NCBI GenBank assembly: GCA_964591245.1
Contig: CAZPZZ010000020.1
Coordinates: forward strand, 1 to 42,583
Direction of reading: 5' to 3'
Source: CAZPZZ01 sp964591245
Lineage (GTDB): Bacteria; Acidobacteriota; Vicinamibacteria; Vicinamibacterales; UBA8438
DNA: 42,583 nt
Under the pieces are notes generated by a model. It was not told where the DNA came from. It worked only from the letters and a program-made list of their open reading frames with translations, and searched no databases. Shown here in pieces: positions 8,445-15,443 of this stretch. Made by a program: the position numbers and the translations under genes. The stretch's first letter is position 1. Each line of letters starts with the position of its first letter.

Positions 8445-10216
8445 TGAATCTTGTGAGGATTACACAACTGTCAGCACCGTGTTCTGCACTGAGCCTAGTC
8501 CTGCTTTCGTTGGGGCTTGCTTCACCTGACGTCTCGCTGGCCCAGCCCGTGGTCCCGGTGACGGATGCGATGCTTCAGGATCCGGCGCCGGAGGATTGGC
8601 TGATGTGGCGTCGCACCTTGGATGGGTGGGGTTACAGCCCGCTCGACCAGATCGACCGGGACAACGTTGCTCAGCTCCGCATGATTTGGACCCGCGCCTT
8701 GTCAGAGGGGAGTAATCAGGGCACGCCGTTGGTCCATGGCGGTGTGATGTATATGCCGAACCCCGGAGACGTCATTCAGGCGATCGACGCGACGACGGGT
8801 GATTTACGCTGGGAACATCGCCGAGAACAACCCGACGACCTAGAGGAATTCATGGCCGGGTTGGCCCAGATCAATCGGAATATTGCGATCTACGACCAGG
8901 CGATTATCGATACCAGTGCTGACGATTATGTCTTCGCGCTTGACGCGCAGTCTGGTCGAATGCTGTGGGAGACGCAGATCCTCGATTACCGGCAGTTGCC
9001 GGCACATCAATCGTCTGGACCTATTGTCGCCGATGGAAAGATCATTTCGGGCCGAGGGTGTATGCCACGCTCCGGTCCCGATGCCTGTGTCGTCACCGCC
9101 CACGATGCCGTGAGCGGCGAGGAACTCTGGCGGCGACGTCTCATTCCGGCGCCTGGAGAGCCTGGGGACGAGACCTGGGGTGGTGTGCCATACGAGGAGC
9201 GGCGCCACGTGGGCTCGTGGATGGTGCCGAGCTATGACCCCGAGTTGAAACTGGTGTACGTGGGTACGTCCGTCACATCGCCCGCACCGAAGTTCTTGAT
9301 CGGCGGAATTGAGAATACGCATCTCTACCACAATTCCACACTCGCGTTGGATGCCGACACCGGTGAGATCGTCTGGTTCTATCAGCACCTCAATGACCAC
9401 TGGGACCTTGACCACCCGTTCGAGCGTTTACTTGTCGACACGGCGGTTACTCCCAGCCCGGAGGCCGTGAGCTGGATCAATCCCGCGCTGCAGGCCGGTG
9501 AGCGTCGGCGGGTAGTTACGGGGATTCCGGGTAAGACCGGGGTGGTCTATACGCTCGACCGTGAGACGGGAGAATTTCTGTGGGCCACGCCGACGGTCAG
9601 CCAGAACGTCATCAGCCACATCGATGGCGCGACGGGTGAGGTCACGGAGAATGCCGAGGTGACATTTACGGCTGAGGGGCAAGAGGTGATGGCGTGCCCA
9701 ACCTGGCAGGGGGGGAAAGACTGGGAGGCCGGTGCCTACAGCCCACTGACCAACACGATGTACATGCCCTTGCGCCACACCTGTGGTCGGATGCGGGCGA
9801 GTACCGACGGGAATCCCTGGTACGCCATATCGGTTCGAACGCAGATCACCCCTGGTGTGAACCAACTTGGCACGATCCAGGCCATTTCGGTCGAGACCGG
9901 CGAAACGTCGTGGACGCATGATCAGGAAGCCTTCACGATGTCGCTCGTGACGACTGGTGGCGGATTGGTCTTCGGTGGTGATGCAGCGGGACGTTTCAAG
10001 GCACTCGACCAGCGCACGGGTGACGTGCTGTGGGAGATCAACCTCGGTTCTCCGGTGACCGGATTTCCCATCACGTACGCGGTTGGGGGACGTCAGTATG
10101 TCGCGGTCAGTACGGGAAATTCCTTGAATACGCTGGGACTGCGCAGCCTCACTCCAGACCTGCGACCCAGCTCCGGAAACAACCTATTTGTCTTCGCCTT
10201 GCCGGAGGGAAATTGA
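8444..10216 (+). CDS. PQQ-dependent alcohol dehydrogenase family protein, secreted
   Basis: A quinoprotein of 590 residues, probably oxidising an alcohol in the periplasm. The start ATG overlaps the previous stop (TGATG). A signal peptide ends near VSLAQP. DWLMWRRTLDGWGYSPLDQI opens the propeller, and blades end in AIDATTGDLRW, ALDAQSGRMLW, ALDADTGEIVW and TLDRETGEFLW. A GRGCMPRSGPDACV segment (about residues 201-215) replaces the vicinal disulfide Cys pair of methanol dehydrogenases with two Cys eight residues apart. The likely catalytic Asp lies in NDHWDLDH (about residue 320). There is no C-terminal cytochrome domain, so a separate electron acceptor is needed. Lanthanide use cannot be judged. 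Confidence 0.92.
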   Translation: MNLVRITQLSAPCSALSLVLLSLGLASPDVSLAQPVVPVTDAMLQDPAPEDWLMWRRTLDGWGYSPLDQIDRDNVAQLRMIWTRALSEGSNQGTPLVHGGVMYMPNPGDVIQAIDATTGDLRWEHRREQPDDLEEFMAGLAQINRNIAIYDQAIIDTSADDYVFALDAQSGRMLWETQILDYRQLPAHQSSGPIVADGKIISGRGCMPRSGPDACVVTAHDAVSGEELWRRRLIPAPGEPGDETWGGVPYEERRHVGSWMVPSYDPELKLVYVGTSVTSPAPKFLIGGIENTHLYHNSTLALDADTGEIVWFYQHLNDHWDLDHPFERLLVDTAVTPSPEAVSWINPALQAGERRRVVTGIPGKTGVVYTLDRETGEFLWATPTVSQNVISHIDGATGEVTENAEVTFTAEGQEVMACPTWQGGKDWEAGAYSPLTNTMYMPLRHTCGRMRASTDGNPWYAISVRTQITPGVNQLGTIQAISVETGETSWTHDQEAFTMSLVTTGGGLVFGGDAAGRFKALDQRTGDVLWEINLGSPVTGFPITYAVGGRQYVAVSTGNSLNTLGLRSLTPDLRPSSGNNLFVFALPEGN

Positions 10217-10239
10217 GGCTGCCTCGGGGAGATGTGATG

Positions 10240-10263
10240 GCCGGGGCAGGGTGATGCCCTGGC
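10240..10263. terminator. Hairpin between convergent genes
   Basis: GCCGGGGCA (10240-10248) pairs with TGCCCTGGC (10255-10263) over nine pairs including one G-U on the plus transcript; the loop is GGGTGA. It lies in the 50-bp gap between the convergent PQQ dehydrogenase and aldehyde dehydrogenase genes. There is no U-tract, so terminator activity is only inferred from position. Confidence 0.35.
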
Positions 10264-10266
10264 TGC

Positions 10267-11745
10267 TCACGTTCCGCCCATGCAGAGATATTTGAGTTCG
10301 GTGTACTCGTCTAACCCGTGTCGTGATCCTTCACGTCCGATTCCTGAGGCTTTGACTCCGCCAAAGGGCGCGACCGGAGTAGAGATGATGCCTTCGTTGA
10401 CCCCGACGATCCCGGTTTCAAGACGCTCGGCAACGCGCCAAATTCTGGCCATGTTCCGGCTGAAAAAATAACTGGCAAGCCCGAATTCGGTGTCGTTGGC
10501 CAGCTGGATGGCCTCGTCTTCCGTATTGAAACGGATGACGGCCGCTACGGGGCCGAACGTCTCTTCTCGCGCGCATTGCATATCCGGGCGGACGCTCGTG
10601 AGAAGGGTGGGCTGATAGTAGGTGCCGCCAAGGGTGTGTGGGGCACCGCCAAGCAGCACGGTTGCTCCCGCGTGTACGGCGTCCGCCACGTGAGCCTGCA
10701 CCTTGTCCAGCGCTGCCTCATTGATCAGCGCGGCCTGGGTGACGCCCTCGTCGAGGCCGTTACCCACGACCAGCTCAGCCATGGCCTGGCGAAGTTTCGT
10801 CACAAAGGCATCGTGCACGGCATCTTGGACCAAGAAGCGGTTCACGCAGACACACGTTTGTCCTGTGTTCCTGAATTTCGATGCCATCGCGCCCTGTACC
10901 GCGGCATCGAGATCCGCGTCGTCGAATACGAGGAATGGAGCGTTTCCACCCAACTCGAGGGAGACCTTCGTCACATGGGTGGCGCACTGGCTCATCAGCG
11001 CGCGCCCGACCTCGGTGGACCCGGTGAAGCTCAACGCACGGATTGTCGAGCTGTCCGTGAACGTCCGTCCGATCGTGTCCGCATCGAGACCGGTCACGAC
11101 GCTGAAGACGCCGCGTGGCAATCCCGCCTGTTCCGCCAGTCTTGCCAGTGCGAGGGCGGTGAGGGGAGTCGACTCGGCGGGTTTGACCACCATGGGACAG
11201 CCAGCGGCGAGCGCCGCCCCGGCTTTGCGGGTGATCATGGCGGCCGGGAAGTTCCACGGGGTGATCGCGGCGGTGACGCCAATGGCTTGTCGGAGCACGA
11301 CGATATGTTGCCCCCGTCTGGGCGCGGGAATGACCTCCCCATAGGCGCGTTTCCCTTCTTCGGCAAACCAGTCAATGAACTGCGCTGCATATGCGACCTC
11401 ACCGTTTGCCTCGGCCAGGGGTTTCCCCTGCTCGAGTGTCATCAGGCGCGCGAGGTCGGCTTGATGCGCGTAGAGAAGTTGCGCCCAGCGATGGAGGAGT
11501 GAGGCTCGCTCGTCGGCCGTGCGTTCGCGCCAGTCGTTGCACGCATCGCTCGCCGCATCAATAGCATCACGTGTTTCTTCGCGACCGCAGTCAGGTACGT
11601 GCCCCACGACGTCACCGGTCGCCGGATTCTGAACGGCAAACGTGCGTCCGGCGGCAGCGCCGCGCCAGGTGCCTGCGATGAAGCACGTGTCCCGGATGAG
11701 GTCCGGGTCGCTGAGGCCAAAAGTAGGTGCTGCGCTTGTGGGCAA
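10267..11745 (-). CDS. gabD: NAD(P)-dependent succinate-semialdehyde dehydrogenase
   Basis: A cytoplasmic aldehyde dehydrogenase of 492 residues, most like succinate-semialdehyde dehydrogenase, which converts succinate semialdehyde to succinate. The start is a TTG at 11745 behind a strong AGGAGGAG, 4 nt away. Motifs in order: ITPWNFPAAMITRK (cofactor pocket, about 161), VVKPAESTP, SFTGSTEVGR (about 239), catalytic Glu264 in LELGGNAPF, catalytic Cys298 in GQTCVCVNR, and EETFGPVAAV near the end. The Cys-x-Cys at the active site is typical of GabD and is linked to redox control in that family. The gene is alone, convergent with the PQQ dehydrogenase, so it could also serve another aldehyde produced there. 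Confidence 0.93.
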   Translation of the reverse strand: MPTSAAPTFGLSDPDLIRDTCFIAGTWRGAAAGRTFAVQNPATGDVVGHVPDCGREETRDAIDAASDACNDWRERTADERASLLHRWAQLLYAHQADLARLMTLEQGKPLAEANGEVAYAAQFIDWFAEEGKRAYGEVIPAPRRGQHIVVLRQAIGVTAAITPWNFPAAMITRKAGAALAAGCPMVVKPAESTPLTALALARLAEQAGLPRGVFSVVTGLDADTIGRTFTDSSTIRALSFTGSTEVGRALMSQCATHVTKVSLELGGNAPFLVFDDADLDAAVQGAMASKFRNTGQTCVCVNRFLVQDAVHDAFVTKLRQAMAELVVGNGLDEGVTQAALINEAALDKVQAHVADAVHAGATVLLGGAPHTLGGTYYQPTLLTSVRPDMQCAREETFGPVAAVIRFNTEDEAIQLANDTEFGLASYFFSRNMARIWRVAERLETGIVGVNEGIISTPVAPFGGVKASGIGREGSRHGLDEYTELKYLCMGGT

Positions 11746-12034
11746 GGGACTCCTCCTGCGTCGTCGCCGAAAATGGCGAGACCTGCTGTACGTGGCGACC
11801 GTCCCGAGGCCGATCCCCTATACGACCGTATCATTATCGCCGTCGGAGACCGGTGACCATGACAGAGGCCTTACCTGGGTGGTTTCACGCCGCAACGACG
11901 TGCCAGACCCCATCTTGACGAGGACCTGTCGCATACCCCTTGCCGCCGGTCAGGTCCGTCAGCGTGGCGCCGGTGGCGAGACATCCTTGTCCGTAGTGCA
12001 CCCGTCTGAACATCGTAAACCTGAAATTCCCCAG
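11746..12034. other. Intergenic stretch upstream of gabD-like gene
   Basis: About 289 bp. It should carry the promoter of the leftward gabD-like gene and the 3' end of the leftward unknown gene. Open frames on the plus strand here look like chance frames without family resemblance. I see no RNA gene and no clear hairpin terminator. Confidence 0.4.
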
Positions 12035-13000
12035 CTACGCGCGTTCATGCATTTCGACAATGCGATGAACGATTCGACTTGCCCCACCATAGCTGACAAC
12101 GTGCACATCAAGACCGCTGACCACGGAAAGAGCACGGAGCATGCTGTCAGCGATCCAGGAATCATCATTGCCGAAGACCCCGCCACCTAAAAGTGTCAGG
12201 TAGACCTTGTTGCTGTTGCAGGCCTGTGCTGCAAGGAGAGTGGCCTCGTATGAGGCCTCAAGAATAAGCCTCGCCAGTGGCTCCCAGAGATGTTTCGCGG
12301 AATTCCCGTAGGCGACCGGCAATGCAGAACCGTAGACCTGGTTCACAAGATGATTTGTCTCAATGACCTCAGTGTCTCGTTGAACGCCGATTCGTAGCAA
12401 TCCCCTCAATGAGTCACGCTCATCTTGAGTGGCGGACTCCAGACGAGTTCCAATCCGTGAAAGGCCGTCCGCGGTGTCCAGGGCATATCCGTTGTGCATC
12501 TTCCACAGACCTGGCCCTCCCAGAGCCCGGCCCAGATCCGCCAGACAATCAATTTGCCGATCTGCAGTCTGGCCAATGTGTCCGTCGACAGGAGCGAAGT
12601 AGTTGCGGAAAATCGTCCCTCCCCCGCACGCTATCGCACACGCGGGGCCCTGGGTCAGATCGTTTTCATAGATGCCAACACCTTGTTCTGGTGTGACACT
12701 TGGAGCCGCCATCTCCAGGAGGTTGAACTGGGAAGCCACTTGGAAGAGGGCCCCGGCGTTTTGCGGGTCCAGGTGTAGCGCGCGCACATCACCCACGACC
12801 TCACGAATCTTTGTCGGTGCGCTCCCGAGCTTCTCGGAACACTGGAGCCGCAATTCATTGAGGCTTGGGATCTCGAGTCGACCACATCGCACCCGACGCC
12901 CATTCACTCGCGACTGCAGATATTCACCCTGATGTTCGATGTTGCTCCGGACTTGCGCCGGAGATTCCTCCCTGAACCCCATCACACGTTCAAACCACAT
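12035..13000 (-). CDS. Conserved protein of unknown function
   Basis: A soluble protein of 321 residues without signal peptide or membrane segments. I chose ATG 13000 (MWFERVMGF) because GGAG lies 7 nt upstream; an in-frame extension to 13054 looks non-coding. I recall related uncharacterised proteins sharing MWFERVMGF, VNGR, NAGALFQVASQFNLLEM, TPEQGVGIYENDLTQGPACA and a glycine-rich VYLTLLGGGVFGNDDSWI near the end. The pairing of the xTQGPACAIACGGGT loop with LLGGGVFGN is reminiscent of the two ligand loops of macro (ADP-ribose-binding) domains, but this is only a shape resemblance. The function is unknown. The gene stands alone, with about 170 bp to the phosphoesterase on its upstream side. 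Confidence 0.85.
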   Translation of the reverse strand: MWFERVMGFREESPAQVRSNIEHQGEYLQSRVNGRRVRCGRLEIPSLNELRLQCSEKLGSAPTKIREVVGDVRALHLDPQNAGALFQVASQFNLLEMAAPSVTPEQGVGIYENDLTQGPACAIACGGGTIFRNYFAPVDGHIGQTADRQIDCLADLGRALGGPGLWKMHNGYALDTADGLSRIGTRLESATQDERDSLRGLLRIGVQRDTEVIETNHLVNQVYGSALPVAYGNSAKHLWEPLARLILEASYEATLLAAQACNSNKVYLTLLGGGVFGNDDSWIADSMLRALSVVSGLDVHVVSYGGASRIVHRIVEMHERA

Positions 13001-13168
13001 ACATCGCTCCGAGAACGGTCCTGAAGAAGAGCCGGGTGAGGTTACCGGACTCAAGGGAGTCTCTCATGTTTCTTCTTGCCCTTGGATACGGCACTTTCAG
13101 CAACACCCGTGGGTTCCGGTTTGCGGGTGGGAGTGTTACGCGCGTGGAACGAGTGGCATTGGGCGATG

Positions 13169-13726
13169 TCAGGGGGTTAACCACTCGAGCTGCTGGCTCT
13201 TGTACCAGGCATTGAGCAGTCTCACCTCACCGCCCGCCACGGCNNNNNNNNNNNNNNNNNNNNNNNNNNNNNNNNNNNNNNNNNNNNNNNNNNNNNNNNN
13301 NNNNNNNNNNNNNNNNNNNNNNNNNNNNNNNNNNNNNNNNNNNTGTATCGCCAGGTATCGACTGGTCCCGAGTCGGAATGCGTACTCCAGCCCCACGTAG
13401 TCGAAGAGGTGCACGTAGGGGCTGTGCTGCAGGAAGAAATCGCGGTTGCCCTCGATGTAGACGGCGGGTATACCGCGCCGACGCAGTGCCTCGAGCGTGG
13501 GGAGGAATGCACGAATGGTCGTTGTTTCAAAACGAGAATCGCCAACCCATACATGAAAGAGATCACCCATGAAGAGTGCCAGCCCACAGGTGTCCGGGGT
13601 GAGTGCGTCGAGTTGCTCCTGCAACGCAGCGCCTGTGCCGCCGGGGCCGCCGAGGTGGGCGTCAGCGATCAGGGCGACGGGGCGAGATGGGAGGTCAGGA
13701 GACAGTGTAGAAGGTTCCACCATCAT
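13169..13726 (-). CDS. lpxH: UDP-2,3-diacylglucosamine diphosphatase-like metallophosphoesterase (interrupted by assembly gap)
   Basis: A calcineurin-like phosphoesterase resembling LpxH, which hydrolyses UDP-2,3-diacylglucosamine in lipid A synthesis on the cytoplasmic face. The metal motifs are LIADAHLG (D-x-H), FMGDLFHVWVGD (GD) and EGNRDFF (GN-x-D). The ATG at 13726 follows AGGA by about 6 nt; a second ATG is adjacent. About 127 residues are readable before the 100-N gap and 24 after it (LLNAWYKSQQLEWLTP), ending at 13169. The frame is continuous across 100 N, but the family is normally 230-280 residues, so roughly 80-100 residues with the later His ligands are probably missing. The LpxH assignment is by motif; other metallophosphatases of this type are possible. 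Confidence 0.78.
   Translation of the reverse strand: MMVEPSTLSPDLPSRPVALIADAHLGGPGGTGAALQEQLDALTPDTCGLALFMGDLFHVWVGDSRFETTTIRAFLPTLEALRRRGIPAVYIEGNRDFFLQHSPYVHLFDYVGLEYAFRLGTSRYLAIXXXXXXXXXXXXXXXXXXXXXXXXXXXXXXXXXXAVAGGEVRLLNAWYKSQQLEWLTP
13244..13343. other. Assembly gap (100 N)
   Basis: Exactly 100 N inside the LpxH-like gene; a scaffold placeholder rather than a measured length. Confidence 0.99.
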
Positions 13727-14002
13727 TCATCATCCTACCCGTCAAATAGGGTTTGGGCACGGCAATTTCGGTTCAGGTCGACGGGGCCGGTGAACCGGTT
13801 GCTGGCGACAGGGGAACGGCACCAGCGGTGTGCAACGTCTGGTGTTGCTGGTCATCAAGTTGACACATGGTTTCCACAGTTGGTCAGGGCGAGTTCGCAC
13901 GGCGGTGTCGCCGTCGGGAAGTACGGGTCTTCACGCAAGCCAGGCGTTGCGCTTGATACCATTTCGGTGGATGTGTCGGGTCGAGTGTTGAGCAGGTCGT
14001 GG

Positions 14003-14743
14003 ATGGAAGATAACCGGGACGAGGATTCTGTGCGGGGGAGGGGGCGCGAGCTGGTCCTCTTGCTGAGCGCGCTCGTGATCGCCACGAGCGGATATTTCTG
14101 GTTTGGCGACACCCTCTCACTCGAAGGGATGGCGCGACAGGAATCTTCACTTCGCAATTATCAGCAGGCACATCCCACGCTGGTGTACGGCGTGGCCTTT
14201 GCTATATACGTTGCTGTCACCGGGTTGTCTTTACCAGGCGCGACGGTTTTGACCCTTGTGTTTGGCTGGTCTTTTGGGTTTCTTCCAGGTTTGCTCCTCG
14301 TCAGCTTTGCTTCGACGGCTGGGGCGTCGCTCGCCTTTCTGCTGAGCCGATTCGTTCTGCGGGAATGGATTCAAACTCGGTTTGGGTCCCGGTTGCGCAC
14401 GTTTAACGATGCCCTGGCTCGCGACGGGGCCTTTTATCTCTTGGCATTGCGGTTGATTCCGGCGGTTCCCTTCTTTGTGGTCAATCTCGTGATGGGATTA
14501 ACCCCGTTGGCGTTGGGCACCTATTGGTGGGTCAGTCAGATAGGTATGTTGCCCGGCACGGCAGTGTATGTCTATGCGGGAGCGAGTGTGCCAGATTTAC
14601 AGACTCTGAGTGAGCAGGGTGTGCGTGCGGTCTTGTCGCCACGGCTCTTCTGGGCGTTGGCGCTCCTTGCGGGGGTGGCGCTGGTGGCTCGATGGGGCAT
14701 GGCGCGATTATTCGCTCCGTCGTCGAGTGTCCGGCGTCTCTAG
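14003..14743 (+). CDS. TVP38/TMEM64 (VTT domain, DedA-like) membrane protein
   Basis: An inner-membrane protein of 246 residues. The start ATG 14003 (MEDNRDEDS) is the first good one; a weak CAGG lies about 8 nt upstream. A frame open further upstream looks non-coding. The N-terminal helix (LVLLLSALVIATSGYFWF) is followed by the VTT domain: LSLPGATVLTLVFGWSFGF, the GASLAFLLSRFVLREWI segment and LLALRLIPAVPFFVVNLVMG near residue 150, then a GTYWWVSQIGMLPGT segment. These match the conserved order of the SNARE-associated/VTT family, implicated in lipid scrambling and envelope homeostasis. A second VTT-type gene begins 28 nt downstream. Confidence 0.88.
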   Translation: MEDNRDEDSVRGRGRELVLLLSALVIATSGYFWFGDTLSLEGMARQESSLRNYQQAHPTLVYGVAFAIYVAVTGLSLPGATVLTLVFGWSFGFLPGLLLVSFASTAGASLAFLLSRFVLREWIQTRFGSRLRTFNDALARDGAFYLLALRLIPAVPFFVVNLVMGLTPLALGTYWWVSQIGMLPGTAVYVYAGASVPDLQTLSEQGVRAVLSPRLFWALALLAGVALVARWGMARLFAPSSSVRRL

Positions 14744-14771
14744 CGGGCGCGTTCAGCTGTTCTTCTACGTT

Positions 14772-15329
14772 ATGCCACGCATTCGCGTCATCGCGTTCGC
14801 CGTCTGGGTGTCGGTCGTGCTGCTGCTATCGGGACTGTACGTCGTCCAGCCCGAGCTCCTTGAGCCGGCGCGGGTGGTAGAAGCCTTGCGCGGTTCGGGG
14901 CAGCCGGTACTTCTTGCCTACGTCGCTCTAAGTATCGTGCGTGCATTTACATTGATACCGAGCACGGTGCTCATCGTTGTTGGAATGTTGCTATTTCCCG
15001 ATCGGCCGTGGTTCGTGATGATCAGTTCGCTCGGTGGCGTCGTGCTCTCGGCGCTCCTTATCTATTATTTCTTTGAGTTTCTCGGGCTGGGGACGCTTTT
15101 CGAGCGCACGCACGCCGAACGCGTGCGATGGCTCGAGCGGCAGATGTCCCGGAAAGGGTTCTGGATCGTTGTCGGCTGGTCGGCGTTTCCATTTGTTCCG
15201 ACCGATCTCATCTGCTATGTGGCCGGCACTCTCCGGATGCATACGGGTAAGTTCGCGGCCGGGGTGGCGCTGGGCGAGTTGCCCCTCGTCGCGTTCTACG
15301 TCTGGGTGACGGGTGAGGTGGTGGGCTGA
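14772..15329 (+). CDS. VTT-domain (TVP38/DedA-like) membrane protein, second copy
   Basis: An inner-membrane protein of 185 residues from ATG 14772 (MPRIRVIAF). No clear ribosome site is visible; given the 28-nt gap, translation may depend on the preceding gene. After an N-terminal helix come IPSTVLIVVGMLLFPDRPW, LGGVVLSALLIYYFFEFLG and, near the end, WSAFPFVPTDLICYVAGTLRM with a GVALGELPLVAFYVW segment. These correspond to the glycine/proline landmarks of the VTT domain. It is shorter and divergent from the gene before it, so the two are not recent duplicates. They may act as a pair. Confidence 0.82.
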   Translation: MPRIRVIAFAVWVSVVLLLSGLYVVQPELLEPARVVEALRGSGQPVLLAYVALSIVRAFTLIPSTVLIVVGMLLFPDRPWFVMISSLGGVVLSALLIYYFFEFLGLGTLFERTHAERVRWLERQMSRKGFWIVVGWSAFPFVPTDLICYVAGTLRMHTGKFAAGVALGELPLVAFYVWVTGEVVG

Positions 15330-15380
15330 TGAGCAAGAGGGTTTTCTGGCCAGCGGTGTCCACGACCGCATCAGGAGAGG

Positions 15381-15403
15381 TGCCCCTTTTCATGCATGGG
15401 GCA
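15381..15403 (+). promoter_or_regulatory. Leader hairpin before the sugar dehydrogenase fusion
   Basis: TGCCCC (15381-15386) and GGGGCA (15398-15403) form a 6-bp stem with an 11-base loop, 41 nt before the start codon. The AGGAGG ribosome site at about 15431-15436 is outside it. Any regulatory role is a guess. Confidence 0.2.
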
Positions 15404-15443
15404 GTCGGATGGGATAGATTGATTCGCATTCAGGAGGGGCCTT

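Noticed and set aside
10576..11502. 308-codon open frame on the plus strand
   Set aside because: Antisense to the gabD-like gene, which has all its catalytic motifs; the plus frame is a GC-driven shadow.
13409..14002. N-terminal extension of the first VTT gene
   Set aside because: The frame is open, but its first part is antisense to the LpxH-like gene and the following residues are not membrane-protein-like. The ATG at 14003 leads straight into the family sequence.
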